Below the pieces are notes generated by a model. It was not told where the DNA came from and made no database searches. It was given only the letters and a program-made list of their open reading frames with translations. This document shows, piece by piece, positions 35,344 through 46,343 of a stretch of 64,000 nucleotides of DNA. The position numbers and the translations under genes are program-made. The stretch is from assembly GCF_900183975.1 (NCBI RefSeq), contig NZ_LT853882.1, forward strand, positions 1,915,501-1,979,500, given 5' to 3'. This stretch comes from Xanthomonas fragariae (GTDB taxonomy: Bacteria > Pseudomonadota > Gammaproteobacteria > Xanthomonadales > Xanthomonadaceae). The stretch's first letter is position 1. Each line of letters opens with the position of its first letter.

Positions 35344-36192
35344 TCAGCTCACTTGCCGGCGTGCGAGCGCTTGTCCCAGCCGAACCGAAGTCTCTGCAGT
35401 CAGTCCGCCATCAAGCGTGGCGACACCCGCAGGCAGCAGCACGATTACGGTCGAGCCGTAGTTGAAGCGTGCCATCTCCGCAAACCGCTCCAGCACGATG
35501 CCCTTGCCGCGGTAATCCTTGCGCGTAATACGATTAGCATAGCGCGGAATCTCCACGCCGCTCCATACCGTCTCCACGCCGGATACCAGCAGCGCGCCCA
35601 CCATCACCGATGCCATCGGGCCGAACTCGGTGTCGAAGTGGCACACCAGGCGCTCGTTGCGCGCGAACAGGCGCGGCACGTTGCGCACCGCATCTGGGCC
35701 CACGCTGAACAAGCGGCCGGGCACGTGCACAGTTTCGCGCAAGGCGCCGGTCCACGGCATATGCACGCGGTGATAGTCCTTGGGCGAAAGGTAAACGGTG
35801 GCGAACAGTCCGTGGTCGAACGGTAGCGCCGCCTCCGCATCGCCAAGCAATTCCGCTGCGGTGAACGACTGCCCCTTGGCCTGGAAAATGCAGCCGTTGT
35901 CGATCTGGCCGAGCTGGCTGATACGGCCGTCGGCCGGCATCAACAGTGCCGCAGGATCGGGGTCAGCAACGCGCGCGCCCGGCTTCAGGGCGCGGGTAAA
36001 GAACGCATTGAAGGTAGGGTAAGTGCGCGGGTCCGGTTCCAGCGCTTCGCTCAGGTCCACGCCGAATTTGCGCGTCACCGTGTCGATCAACCATTGCTTG
36101 GTGGAAGGGGTGTCGGAATAGGCCAGGGCGCGCGCCAGCGAGGACAGTAGCCGGTGCGGCAGCACGTAGGTCAGGGAAGTGACGAGACTCAC
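35344..36192 (-). CDS. psd: phosphatidylserine decarboxylase proenzyme
   Basis: This 282-aa inner-membrane enzyme makes phosphatidylethanolamine. The self-cleavage site is the GST of [13 protein letters not shown] near residue 250, which generates the pyruvoyl group. The N-terminus ([18 protein letters not shown]) and [20 protein letters not shown] match the bacterial family. It overlaps the upstream Sco gene by four bases, so it is co-translated with it. Confidence 0.96.
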   Translation of the reverse strand: MSLVTSLTYVLPHRLLSSLARALAYSDTPSTKQWLIDTVTRKFGVDLSEALEPDPRTYPTFNAFFTRALKPGARVADPDPAALLMPADGRISQLGQIDNGCIFQAKGQSFTAAELLGDAEAALPFDHGLFATVYLSPKDYHRVHMPWTGALRETVHVPGRLFSVGPDAVRNVPRLFARNERLVCHFDTEFGPMASVMVGALLVSGVETVWSGVEIPRYANRITRKDYRGKGIVLERFAEMARFNYGSTVIVLLPAGVATLDGGLTAETSVRLGQALARRQVS

Positions 36193-36839
36193 GGAGCAGT
36201 TACCTTGGTCAGCTGTTGGAGGTCGGCGGCGATCGCCTTCGGGTCGAGCGGGGGACGCATCAAGCCGGCCAAGCGGCCTTGCGGATCGAGCACGGCGATG
36301 CCGGCCGAGTGATCCATGCTGTAGTCGTTGGGATTCTGCGCAAACCCTTTGCCCGGCACCTTCTGAAACACGAAGCCCAGCGCGGTGGCAAAGCGCTCCA
36401 GCGCGGGCACATCGGCGGTGGCCGCCAACGTGTCTTTATGGAAGGCGTGTGCATATTCGCCCAGGCGCGCAGGCGGGTCGCGCTGCGGGTCCACCGAGAC
36501 AAACAGCACGCGTGGGCGTAATCCATCGGGAATGCTTTCCCACTGCTGCTGCGCCACGGCCAGATCGGTCAGCGTCGTCGGGCAGACATCCGGGCAGAAC
36601 GTGAAGCCAAGAAACACCAGCGTCCAATGCCCCTTCAGCTCACCGGGCACTAACTGGGTGCCGTCGGACTGGCGCAAGCTGAACTGCGGCAACGGACGTG
36701 GTTGCGGGTAAAACCTGATCGTTTGGGTGGGTGGCCAAGGCGAGCTGGGCGCACCGCCAAGGAACTTCTGGCACAGCAACAGCCCCAGGCCGGCGGCCAG
36801 CGCCACCAGCAGCACGATGCCGGTATTGCGATTGAACAT
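36189..36839 (-). CDS. Sco1/SenC-family copper protein
   Basis: This 216-aa protein has one N-terminal membrane anchor (residues 7-25, [20 protein letters not shown]) and a periplasmic thioredoxin-like domain. The copper-binding CxxxC is present in [10 protein letters not shown], and the distal His is likely in [14 protein letters not shown]. Sco proteins deliver copper to haem-copper oxidases. The gene precedes psd and overlaps it. Confidence 0.93.
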   Translation of the reverse strand: MFNRNTGIVLLVALAAGLGLLLCQKFLGGAPSSPWPPTQTIRFYPQPRPLPQFSLRQSDGTQLVPGELKGHWTLVFLGFTFCPDVCPTTLTDLAVAQQQWESIPDGLRPRVLFVSVDPQRDPPARLGEYAHAFHKDTLAATADVPALERFATALGFVFQKVPGKGFAQNPNDYSMDHSAGIAVLDPQGRLAGLMRPPLDPKAIAADLQQLTKVTAP

Positions 36840-36920
36840 GGCGGTTTCCGGTGCAACGGACGCTCATAATACCGATCCGACCTCTATAATCGGCGGCCGA
36901 TTCATCATTTAGTTGTTGCC

Positions 36921-37847
36921 ATGACTGCCGCTGCGGCCGACGAACTGCACACCATCATCGACCTGATCCGCTACGGCACCAGCCGTTTCAACGCAGCCGG
37001 TCTGACTTTCGGCCACAGCTACGACAATGCGCTGGACGAGGCCACCCAACTGGTCCTGCACAGCCTGCATCTGCCGCATGATCTGGGCCCGGCCTACGGC
37101 CAGGCGCGCCTGCTGCGCTCGGAAAAAGAGCAGGTGCTGGGCTTGTTCGAGCGCCGTATCGTCGAGCGTGTGCCGGCTGCGTATCTCACCGGAGAGGCCT
37201 GGTTTGCCGGTCTGAGTTTCAAGAGCGATGCACGCGCGCTGGTGCCGCGTTCGCCGATCGCCGAGCTGATTGAGGCCGGCTTCGAACCCTGGCTTGGCGG
37301 CCGCGAAGTGACTCGCGCGCTGGACCTGTGCACCGGCTCCGGCTGCATCGCAATTGCGATGGGCCACTACAACCCGCATTGGCACGTGGACGGCGTGGAC
37401 ATCAGCGACGATGCGCTGGCACTAGCCGCCGAAAACAAGGCGCGCCTGCACGCCGACAACGTCACCCTGCTCAAGTCGGACCTGTTCACAGGTCTGGCCG
37501 GCCGCCAGTACGATCTGGTCGTCACCAATCCGCCATACGTCACCAATGACGAAACCGATGCGCTGCCGCAGGAGTATTCCTACGAGCCGCAACTGGGTCT
37601 GCGTGCGGGCGACGATGGTCTGGATCTGGTGCTGAAGATATTGCGCGATGCGCCGCAGCACCTCAGCGAAGATGGCCTGCTGATCTGTGAGGTGGGCGAT
37701 TCCGAGCAGCACCTGATCAAGCTGCTGCCGGAAGTGGATTTGGCCTGGGTGGAATTCAAGGTCGGGCAGATGGGCATTTTTGCGGTCGAATGCCGCGAGT
37801 TGATCGCGCATGGCGCACGCATCACCGAGTTGGTCAGTGCGCGCTGA
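36921..37847 (+). CDS. prmB: ribosomal protein L3 glutamine methyltransferase
   Basis: This 308-aa SAM-dependent enzyme methylates Gln in ribosomal protein L3. The SAM-binding motif is ALDLCTGSGCIAIAMG and the Gln-recognition motif is VVTNPPYV, as in PrmB and HemK. Length and N-terminus favour PrmB over PrmC. The N-terminal helical domain covers about residues 1-90. It is divergent from the Sco gene; the next gene overlaps its end. Confidence 0.94.
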   Translation: MTAAAADELHTIIDLIRYGTSRFNAAGLTFGHSYDNALDEATQLVLHSLHLPHDLGPAYGQARLLRSEKEQVLGLFERRIVERVPAAYLTGEAWFAGLSFKSDARALVPRSPIAELIEAGFEPWLGGREVTRALDLCTGSGCIAIAMGHYNPHWHVDGVDISDDALALAAENKARLHADNVTLLKSDLFTGLAGRQYDLVVTNPPYVTNDETDALPQEYSYEPQLGLRAGDDGLDLVLKILRDAPQHLSEDGLLICEVGDSEQHLIKLLPEVDLAWVEFKVGQMGIFAVECRELIAHGARITELVSAR

Positions 37848-38325
37848 GCCGCACGCAACGCGGCCGCAGCTGACCGATATCGTGCTGTTGGTGCCGGTCT
37901 CGATGTTCGGTGTGTGCATTGCGCTCGGTTTGATGGATGTGGCGTCGCGTTTGTTCGACCTGGTGTACGCCGGCGTGTCTTTACCGCGCTGGTTGAGCGC
38001 AGCGGCGGAGTTTTGGTTCGGCTTGATGGCGTTTTTCGGCCTGGTGTGGGCCTGGATCGTGGTCGCCAGCTCTGAGGCGTCCTTGCGTGCGCACCGGCGT
38101 CGCACGCTGATCGAGGCACTCGGCTTGCTGGACGGGATTGCTGTTGCGCTGTATCTGCTCGCCGATTGGCTGCTCAGCGGGCGCATCGAGCTGGGTATGT
38201 TTCTGGTGGTGGTCAGCGGTTCGTTGGCCGTGGCACCGATGCTGGTGGCGGCACGTCGTCTACCGCGCAGCGTGCGCGCGGTGCCGCCTGCCACGATGTT
38301 GAGAGGATACCGATATGGGCAGTAA
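37837..38325 (+). CDS. hypothetical membrane protein
   Basis: This protein of 162-171 aa has four predicted helices: about residues 13-38, 48-72, 97-117 and 124-144 of the shorter form. The start is uncertain between ATG 37810 and GTG 37837; the latter is used here because it reduces overlap with prmB. Its 3' end overlaps aroC by 11 bases. No family was recognised; the location suggests co-expression with prmB and aroC. Confidence 0.6.
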   Translation: MRAEPHATRPQLTDIVLLVPVSMFGVCIALGLMDVASRLFDLVYAGVSLPRWLSAAAEFWFGLMAFFGLVWAWIVVASSEASLRAHRRRTLIEALGLLDGIAVALYLLADWLLSGRIELGMFLVVVSGSLAVAPMLVAARRLPRSVRAVPPATMLRGYRYGQ

Positions 38326-39418
38326 CAGTTTCGGCCGCTTGCTAACGGTCACCACGTTCGGCGAATCGCATGGGCCGGCGATCGGCTGCGTTGTCGACGG
38401 CTGCCCTCCGGGGATGGAAATTACGCCGGAAGAATTCACCCACGATCTACAGCGCCGCGCCAGCGGCAAGAGCCGGCACACCTCCGCGCGCCGCGAGGCC
38501 GACGCCATCGAGATTCTGTCCGGCGTCTACGAAGGCCGCACCACCGGCACGCCGATCGGGCTGCTGATCCGCAACACCGATCAGCGCAGCAAGGACTACA
38601 GCAACATCGCCCAGCAGTTCCGCCCCGGGCATGCGGACTACACCTACTGGCAGAAGTACGGCATCCGTGATCCGCGTGGCGGCGGTCGCTCGTCGGCGCG
38701 CGAGACCACCATGCGTGTGGCCGCTGGCGTGATTGCCAAAAAGTGGCTCAAGCAGCGTCATGGCGTGCTGGTGCGCGGTTTCCTGTCGCAGCTGGGCGAC
38801 ATCCGCCCGACCGGTTTCGATTGGAACGCGGTCGAAGACAACCCGTTTTTCTGGCCACATGCCGACCAGGTGCCGGAGCTGGAAGCCTACATGGATGCGC
38901 TGCGCAAGTCCGGCGATTCGGTCGGTGCACGCGTGGACGTGGTGGCTGGCGGCGTGCCCGCGGGCTGGGGCGAGCCGATCTACGGCAAGCTAGATGCCGA
39001 GCTTGCTGCGGCGCTGATGAGCATTAACGCGGTCAAGGGCGTAGAAATCGGCGACGGCTTCGCCAGCACCGCGCAGAAGGGTACCGAACACCGCGATCTG
39101 ATCACCCGGGAAGGCTTCCTCAGCAATCATGCCGGCGGAATCTTGGGCGGCATTTCCACCGGTCAGGCGATAACCGCTTCGATGGTGCTCAAGCCGACCT
39201 CGAGCTTGCGCCTGCCCGGTGCGACGGTGGATGCCGATGGTGCAGTAGTCGATGTGATCACCACCGGTCGGCATGACCCGTGCGTGGGCATCCGCGCCAC
39301 CCCGATCGCCGAGGCGATGATGGCGCTGGTGTTGATGGATCAGGCGCTGCGTCATCGTGCGCAATGCGGCGATGTCGGCGAGGTGTCGCCGCGTATTCCC
39401 GGTCAGATCGATGTCTGA
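38315..39418 (+). CDS. aroC: chorismate synthase
   Basis: This 367-aa FMN-dependent enzyme catalyses the last step of the shikimate pathway, forming chorismate for aromatic amino acids and folate. Family signatures are [19 protein letters not shown] near the N-terminus, [16 protein letters not shown] near residue 126, and the flavin-binding [12 protein letters not shown] near residue 278. It ends overlapping the next gene (ATGTCTGA). Confidence 0.98.
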   Translation: MGSNSFGRLLTVTTFGESHGPAIGCVVDGCPPGMEITPEEFTHDLQRRASGKSRHTSARREADAIEILSGVYEGRTTGTPIGLLIRNTDQRSKDYSNIAQQFRPGHADYTYWQKYGIRDPRGGGRSSARETTMRVAAGVIAKKWLKQRHGVLVRGFLSQLGDIRPTGFDWNAVEDNPFFWPHADQVPELEAYMDALRKSGDSVGARVDVVAGGVPAGWGEPIYGKLDAELAAALMSINAVKGVEIGDGFASTAQKGTEHRDLITREGFLSNHAGGILGGISTGQAITASMVLKPTSSLRLPGATVDADGAVVDVITTGRHDPCVGIRATPIAEAMMALVLMDQALRHRAQCGDVGEVSPRIPGQIDV

Positions 39419-40499
39419 GTCGCGGCGCGCCAAGGTGTGGGTCAGCCAGCCGCTGTTCGACGATGTCCTCGCGCAGCTGGGTGAGCATTTCGAGCTGAAC
39501 ATCACCGAGCGCGTCACCGCGTATTCGCCGGCCGACCTGGCTGCGCGTTTGGCATCGCAGGACGGTGCCTTGCTCACCCTCAACGAGCGTATCGGCGCTG
39601 CGCAAATTGCTTGCGCACCACAGCTACGCGCGATCGCCAATGTCGGCGTCGGCTACAACAATCTCGATATCGATGCGCTGAGTGCTGCCGGCATTCTGGC
39701 CAGCAACACGCCGGATGTGCTGACCGAAACCACCGCCGATCTCGGCTTTGCCTTTTTGATGGCCACCGCGCGCCGCATCACCGAATCCGAGCGCTGGTTG
39801 CGCGACGGGCAGTGTGGGCAGTGGTCGTTCAAGACCATGCTCGGTGCCGATATCCACGGCAGCACGCTCGGCATCCTGGGCATGGGCCGAATCGGGCAGG
39901 GCATCGCACGCCGCGGCGCGCACGGCTTCGGCATGCGCGTTCTGTATCACAACCGCAGTCAGTTGCCGGCCCACACCGAACAGGCGCTCGGCGCCCAGTA
40001 CGTGGATGTCGAGACACTGCTGGCGCATGCCGATCATCTGGTGCTGGCATTGCCGTCCACCAAGCAATCGCACCACATCATCGATGCCGCAGCGTTGGGC
40101 AAGATGCGCCCGACCGCCACACTGGTGAACATCGCGCGCGGCGGCCTTGTCGATGAACTTGCGCTGGCCGATGTGCTCGCCGACGGGCGCCTGGCCGGTG
40201 CCGGCCTGGATGTCTACGAAGGCGAGCCTGCGGTACGTCCCGAACTGCTGGCCTTGCAAAACGTGGTGCTGACGCCGCACATCGGCAGTGCCAGCCTGGC
40301 CACGCGCCGCGCGATGGTGCAGCTGGCGGTGGATAATCTGATCGCCGCGCTGGGCGCAGGCCCCAATGCCGGCCATCCGCCGAGCGCGCTCAATGCCGAT
40401 GCGGTTGCCGCTGCCAAACAGGGCGGTAAGGCCGTGGGCACGATCGATAGTGACGCGATCAACGCCGGCGCGACCGAAACCATCTTGACCAAACGATAG
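39411..40499 (+). CDS. D-2-hydroxyacid dehydrogenase (glyoxylate/hydroxypyruvate reductase type)
   Basis: This 362-aa NAD(P)-dependent dehydrogenase has the NAD motif [16 protein letters not shown] (about residues 148-163), the substrate Arg in [10 protein letters not shown] and a C-terminal catalytic His in [11 protein letters not shown]. The closest group is GhrB, reducing glyoxylate or hydroxypyruvate. ATG 39411 overlaps the aroC stop and is preferred over 39357. An extra Ala-rich tail of about 40 residues follows the conserved domain, longer than in GhrB. Confidence 0.88.
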   Translation: MSESRRAKVWVSQPLFDDVLAQLGEHFELNITERVTAYSPADLAARLASQDGALLTLNERIGAAQIACAPQLRAIANVGVGYNNLDIDALSAAGILASNTPDVLTETTADLGFAFLMATARRITESERWLRDGQCGQWSFKTMLGADIHGSTLGILGMGRIGQGIARRGAHGFGMRVLYHNRSQLPAHTEQALGAQYVDVETLLAHADHLVLALPSTKQSHHIIDAAALGKMRPTATLVNIARGGLVDELALADVLADGRLAGAGLDVYEGEPAVRPELLALQNVVLTPHIGSASLATRRAMVQLAVDNLIAALGAGPNAGHPPSALNADAVAAAKQGGKAVGTIDSDAINAGATETILTKR

Positions 40500-40530
40500 G
40501 GAACCTCCGCGGCCAGCTTTGGAGGTTCCC
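40499..40530 (+). terminator. hairpin between the hydroxyacid dehydrogenase and asd
   Basis: A perfect 10-bp stem, gggaacctcc (40499-40508) and ggaggttccc (40521-40530), with a 12-base loop begins at the last base of the dehydrogenase stop codon. A U-run does not follow, so it may be an RNA-stabilising or regulatory hairpin rather than a classical terminator. Confidence 0.6.
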
Positions 40531-40585
40531 CGAACCCAGTCTGCAGCGCGTTCCTCTTTTCACTACTCTCGATAAAGACATCCTC

Positions 40586-41611
<1,026 letters not shown>

Positions 41612-42253
41612 GCAGCTGGAACCCGGAAGATACCTCTGCCTCTCAGCAGGCAAACGCTCCTTGCGGGTCAGCGGTATCCCGGTGCGGAGTAGAGGCGGGT
41701 TGGAATGTAGAAGCCATGGATATAGCGCGCGAAAGCGCGCGTCGCAGTGTTGGCGCGTCACAGGCCACTTCCCGGGCGAGGTTGACGGTCAGCGGCACGG
41801 CGTGTGCGCCGCAGCGTTTGCATTGGCGCCAGCCACGCCGGTGCCATGCATCACCCGCTCCGCACCGCTGCCATCCATGCATCTCATCCCGAAGTGCATA
41901 ACACGCTCTAGTGGTTTAACCGAGATGTCCAACTGCCGGGCGGCGCCAGCACAGCCGATGCACTCGGCCAGCGTCACGGCTCTGAGTGGCCAGCAAAATG
42001 ACTGCACTCACCGCCAGGGTGGGCGCGGCCAGTGCCCCGAATCGGTATATACCATGGATAAATTTCGGTTCCTCCACGCCGTCCGCACCCACCTGGCAAC
42101 TGCTCGCTACGTTTTATCAGCTACTCATAGGCCTTGAAGTCATCGGTGTCACGACGAGCCATGGGGTGCATTAGCACCTCCAGGCGCGATGAAAAGTAGC
42201 GCTTCTTGGCGTCCGTTTCGGTAGGGCGGGTTCAGCCGAACTGTCCGGCGAAA
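41612..42253. other. intergenic region with a degraded repeat
   Basis: About 640 bases separate asd from the convergent chemoreceptor gene. The only recognisable structure is MITE-like copy D (41983-42127). Short open frames here lack family features; no RNA gene was found. Confidence 0.55.
41983..42127. repeat. MITE-like palindromic repeat, copy D (degraded)
   Basis: This shares the core with copies A and B (actgcactcaccgccagg near the left end; gccgtccgcacccacct near 42079). The ends are degenerate versions of the family ends (tgagtggccagcaaaatg and cgttttatcagctactca). At 145 bases it has the same length as copy A. Its degradation suggests an older insertion. Confidence 0.75.
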
Positions 42254-44365
42254 TCACATCACCGTCGGCTTGACTTTGAACACTTCAACGGCTCGTGTGA
42301 GTTGTGTGGAGTGCTCCTCGAGGGAGCGTGCGGCGGTACTCGCTGATTCGACCAAGCCGACGTTTTGCTGGGTGGTTTCATCCATCTGGGCGATGGTGTG
42401 GTTGACCTGTTCGATGCCGCCGGCTTGTTCCTGCGAGGCGGCGGAAATGTGGCCAATGATGTCGGTGACGTGCTGGACGCTGTTGACGACCTCGCCCATG
42501 GTGGTGCCAGCCTTGCGTACCAGTGTGGCGCCATCGGCGACGCGTTGCACGGAGTCGTCGATCAGCCGTTTGATTTGTTTTGCCGCGTCCGCGGAGCGGT
42601 GCGAGAGGGTACGCACTTCCGATGCGACAACGGCGAACCCGCGGCCTTGTTCGCCGGCGCGTGCAGCTTCGACCGCGGCGTTGAGGGCGAGGATGTTGGT
42701 CTGGAACGCGATGCCGTCGATAACCGAGATGATGTCGGCGATGCGCTTGGACGAAGCTGCGATGCCGGACATCTGTTCGATGACCTGGCCGACCACGTCG
42801 CGTCCTTCCGAGGCAATCGCGGCGGCGCTGAGCGCGAGCTGATTGGCGCGGCCCGCGTGTTCGGCATTCTGCTTGACCGTTGAGGTCAGCTCTTCCATTG
42901 AGGCGGCGGTTTCTTCCAAATTAGCGGCCTGTTGCTCGCTGCGGCGGGCCAGCTCCTGATTGGCACTAGTGATGTCTTCGGCGGCGAAACTAATGCTGTT
43001 GGAGGTGGTCTGGATGTGCGTGACGATGTCGGTAAGGCGGTGCACGGTGCTGTCGGCATCGTCGCGCATCGAGGCGAACACGCCATGGAAGTTGCCGGAC
43101 ATGCGCACGGTCAGATCGCCCTCGGCGATGGAACGTAGCAGGCCGGAGAACTTGGCCAGATTAGTGTCTGAAATGGCCATCATGGTATTAAGGTTTTCGA
43201 CCATCAGGCGGAAGTCGTGCTCGAACTTTTCCGGTGGGCCACGTAGCGCGAAGTTGCCGGCGCACGCAGCCCGGGTAAGTTGCTGGATCTGTGCGTTGAT
43301 AGCGTACAGGTTCTGTCTGACCTGCTGCATGGTGGCGGAGATGGCGGCTTTTTCGCCGGGATACTGTTCAATCTCGGGTGCGAAGTTGCCGATGGCGTAG
43401 TTGCCCATGACCTCGGTCATGCGCAATTGGGTCTGCACGTGTGCATGCACCAAAGCGTTGGTGTCTTGCACCATGTCACCGTATTCACCGGGAAAGCGCT
43501 GCGCGTCGGTGCGATAGCTGATCTCACCGGCGTCGTGGCGTGCAGCCATGGCGCGCTGTGCGGAGATCACATCCTGCAGGCGACGCTGCATCTGCTGCAT
43601 GGCACGCAGCAGTTGACCGGATTCGTCGTCGCTGGTCGGAGTGTCCTGACTACGCAGATCGCCTTCGTTGATACGCTCTGCCAACCGTAGCGACAGGCGC
43701 AACGGCAGCACCACGCTGCGCGTCAGCAAAAACGCGATCGCCGCGCCCAGCAACAAGGCGATGATGGTGGAGATCACCATCAGTATCGCAAAGCCGCGTG
43801 CGATAGCCACGGCGTCCTTGGCGGCCTCGCGGTTCTTGGCTTCCTGCAGATCGATGAAGGCATTGATACTGGCCAGCCAGGCGATGAAGGCCGGGCGCGC
43901 GTCTCGCAGCAAGCGTTGTTCTGCCTGCGGTTTATCGGCGGCATTGCGGAACGTGCGCACCTGAACAATCAACGGCATGGTGCGCTGCTCGACAGCCTTG
44001 ATTTGCTGGAGGATGGCCTTTTCTTTCGCATCCGAAGAGGCCGCGATCATGTCATCGAGCGGCTGCGCAGAGCGCGCATAGTCTGCGGCGAGCTTGTCGA
44101 TCGATTGCTCGGCCGTATGGCGGCCTGCCGGATCGTCCATCAGTACGACATCACGCAAGGCGATCGCGCGGTCGTGGACGCTGCCACGGAAGTTGATCGC
44201 ATAGCGTTGTTTGACGCTGTTAACCTCGTTGATGGCGGTGAGCTGTTGGTCGATGCTGCGAACGCGTTGGATGCCGACCACGGTGAGGATCACCATCAGG
44301 ACGATGATCGCGAGGAAGCCCAGAGCCAGGCGCTGACCAATGCGCAGATTCGAAAAGAAATGCAT
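42254..44365 (-). CDS. methyl-accepting chemotaxis protein
   Basis: This 703-aa chemoreceptor has a first membrane helix at residues 12-32 (LALGFLAIIVLMVILTVVGI), a periplasmic four-helix-bundle-like sensor (about 35-185), a second helix at about 190-212, a HAMP domain, a long HAMP-like linker and a C-terminal signalling domain. The hairpin tip reads RIADIISVIDGIAFQTNILA followed by LNAAVEAARAGEQGRGFAVV, the canonical trimer-contact region. There is no NWETF-type adaptation pentapeptide at the end. It is divergent from the KaiC-like gene by 463 bases. The ligand is unknown. Confidence 0.93.
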   Translation of the reverse strand: MHFFSNLRIGQRLALGFLAIIVLMVILTVVGIQRVRSIDQQLTAINEVNSVKQRYAINFRGSVHDRAIALRDVVLMDDPAGRHTAEQSIDKLAADYARSAQPLDDMIAASSDAKEKAILQQIKAVEQRTMPLIVQVRTFRNAADKPQAEQRLLRDARPAFIAWLASINAFIDLQEAKNREAAKDAVAIARGFAILMVISTIIALLLGAAIAFLLTRSVVLPLRLSLRLAERINEGDLRSQDTPTSDDESGQLLRAMQQMQRRLQDVISAQRAMAARHDAGEISYRTDAQRFPGEYGDMVQDTNALVHAHVQTQLRMTEVMGNYAIGNFAPEIEQYPGEKAAISATMQQVRQNLYAINAQIQQLTRAACAGNFALRGPPEKFEHDFRLMVENLNTMMAISDTNLAKFSGLLRSIAEGDLTVRMSGNFHGVFASMRDDADSTVHRLTDIVTHIQTTSNSISFAAEDITSANQELARRSEQQAANLEETAASMEELTSTVKQNAEHAGRANQLALSAAAIASEGRDVVGQVIEQMSGIAASSKRIADIISVIDGIAFQTNILALNAAVEAARAGEQGRGFAVVASEVRTLSHRSADAAKQIKRLIDDSVQRVADGATLVRKAGTTMGEVVNSVQHVTDIIGHISAASQEQAGGIEQVNHTIAQMDETTQQNVGLVESASTAARSLEEHSTQLTRAVEVFKVKPTVM

Positions 44366-44828
44366 AAGGGTTCGATCGGTGATCCGACTAACGGAGGAGT
44401 GGATAGGCCCGGCAACAGCAGGAGGACGGAAGTGCTCGGGATACCGCTGGAATCAGCCCAACCGCCGCTGCTCCGATCGTGTCTCGATGCAGTCATTAGC
44501 GACCCCAATCATTGGAGCTGAAACCCCAGCGCCTGCCGTATTCAGGTGCGGGTAGGCCTAGTCAGGGCGCCCAATCCGTCCGGCAAGTGGTCTGTGGCGT
44601 ACGCTTTACCGTCGATGCAGCGACCGCTGCGGTAAGTGCAGGGCAGCTCGACGAAGGCATGGTGGTTGCGACTAATCCGTCTCTGGCGGTCGACCTGGAG
44701 CGGCGTGTCGTGCAGTTGCTGGAGTGGCAGCCGCAGTGCGTGCAAGAGCCGTCGCGCGTTGTCGGCCAGGTTGCGGCGATTCAGTCGTGCACACCGGTCT
44801 CTCACATACGCGTGATAAGTTGTGGGTT
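44366..44828. other. divergent intergenic region, chemoreceptor and KaiC-like gene
   Basis: This 463-base gap must hold the promoters of both divergent genes. A minus-strand open frame (44542-44805) shows no family features. No clear operator, repeat or RNA gene was seen. Confidence 0.45.
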
Positions 44829-46343
44829 ATGGGAAATTTGAAGCCGACGATCGCAAAGCGCATTACCACGGGCAGCGAAGGGCTGGATAGAATTCTCCGC
44901 GGGGGCCTCCCGCCCAATCGACTGTATCTGCTTGAAGGCCAGCCTGGGTCGGGCAAGACAACGGTGGCGCTGAAGTTCTTGCTCGACGGTGCGGCCAAGG
45001 GGGAGAGCTGCCTGTACGTGACCTTGTCGGAAACCATCGACGAGCTCAACGAGGTGGCTGCCTCGCATAACTGGGTGCTGGACGGCCTGCATATTTTCGA
45101 GCTGGCCTCGGCCGAGGCGTTCCTGAGCGACGGACGTCAGCAGTCCATCCTGCATCCGTGGGAAGTGGAGCTCGATGGCACCATCAAGCTCATCCAGTCC
45201 GAAGTCGATCGGGTCAAGCCGACGCGCGTGGTATTCGATTCGCTGTCCGAACTGCTTCTGCTGGCGCAGGATCCATTGCGTTACCGCCGCCAGATGTTGG
45301 TGCTCAAGCAGTTCTTCGCGCCGCGCAATATCACCGTGTTCTTGGTGGACGATCTGACTAGCGAAAACGGCGAGCGCGATGCGCATCTGCACAGCCTCTG
45401 CCACGGCGTGATCTCGCTGGAGCGCATGACGCTGGACTTCGGTGCGGCACGTCGGCGCATGCAGGTGCAGAAACTGCGCGGCGTGGATTTCATCGCTGGG
45501 TATCACGATCTGACCATCACCACCGGCGGCATGCGGATCTATCCGCGCCTGATCGCGTCCGACCACCACGTGCCGTTTATAGCCGACAAGGTGTCCAGCG
45601 GCGTGGAACGCATCGATGCGCTGTTGTACGGCGGCCCATTGCGCGGCACCAGCACGCTGCTGACCGGGCCGTCTGGCTCGGGCAAGACCAGTATCGCGCT
45701 GCAGTACGTCAGTGCAGCCTGCGAGCGTGGCGAGCACTGCTGCATCCTGGAGTTCGATGAGCGCACTGGAACGTTGTTGACGCGCGCCGAAAGCCTGGGC
45801 ATCGATCTGCGCAAGCACCTGGATTCAGGCTTGCTGGAACTGCATCAGATGGACCCGGCCGAGCTGACCCCGGGCGAGTTCGCCTGGGCAGTGCGTGCCA
45901 GCGTGGAAGAGCGCAACTGCCGTATGCTGGTGATCGACAGTCTCAACGGCTACCTGTCGTCGATGCCACAGGAAAAGCAGCTGATGCTGCAGATGCACGA
46001 GTTGCTGTCCTATCTCAATCAGATTGGCGTCACCACGTTCTTGATCAGCCCGCAGCACGGTCTGGTCGGCACCATGCCGACCGGCAACCTCAACATCTCC
46101 TATCTGGCCGACTCCGTCATCCTGTTCCGCTTCTTCGAAGTGAAGGGACGCATTCGCAAGGCCTTGTCGGTGATCAAGAACCGCAGCGGTGCGCATGAGG
46201 ATTCGATCCGAGAGTTGCGTATCGGCGACAGTGGTATCCACCTGAGCGAGCCGCTGGAAAAACTCCACGGTGTGCTGACCGGTACTCCACAGTTCATTGG
46301 AGACGATGCGCCGTTGCTGGATCGTCCACTTGACCACCAGTGA
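44829..46343 (+). CDS. double-domain KaiC-like ATPase
   Basis: This 504-aa RecA-fold protein has two KaiC domains. Walker A is GQPGSGKTT (37-45) in the first and GPSGSGKTS (280-288) in the second. Walker B-like strands are RVVFDSLSELLLL and RMLVIDSLNGYLS. The carboxylate pairs of KaiC correspond to SE and DE here. At the CII phosphosite the sequence NISYLADS places Ser424-Tyr425 where cyanobacterial KaiC has Ser-Thr, by eye alignment. There is no kaiA or kaiB nearby. The stop lies inside the following kinase gene (47-base overlap), so the two are coupled and likely one signalling unit. Start ATG 44829 (MGNLKPTIAKRITTGSEGLD). Confidence 0.88.
   Translation: MGNLKPTIAKRITTGSEGLDRILRGGLPPNRLYLLEGQPGSGKTTVALKFLLDGAAKGESCLYVTLSETIDELNEVAASHNWVLDGLHIFELASAEAFLSDGRQQSILHPWEVELDGTIKLIQSEVDRVKPTRVVFDSLSELLLLAQDPLRYRRQMLVLKQFFAPRNITVFLVDDLTSENGERDAHLHSLCHGVISLERMTLDFGAARRRMQVQKLRGVDFIAGYHDLTITTGGMRIYPRLIASDHHVPFIADKVSSGVERIDALLYGGPLRGTSTLLTGPSGSGKTSIALQYVSAACERGEHCCILEFDERTGTLLTRAESLGIDLRKHLDSGLLELHQMDPAELTPGEFAWAVRASVEERNCRMLVIDSLNGYLSSMPQEKQLMLQMHELLSYLNQIGVTTFLISPQHGLVGTMPTGNLNISYLADSVILFRFFEVKGRIRKALSVIKNRSGAHEDSIRELRIGDSGIHLSEPLEKLHGVLTGTPQFIGDDAPLLDRPLDHQ

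Noticed and set aside
44542..44805. Minus-strand open frame between the chemoreceptor and KaiC-like gene
   Set aside because: 87 codons without family features or ribosome site; treated as non-coding.
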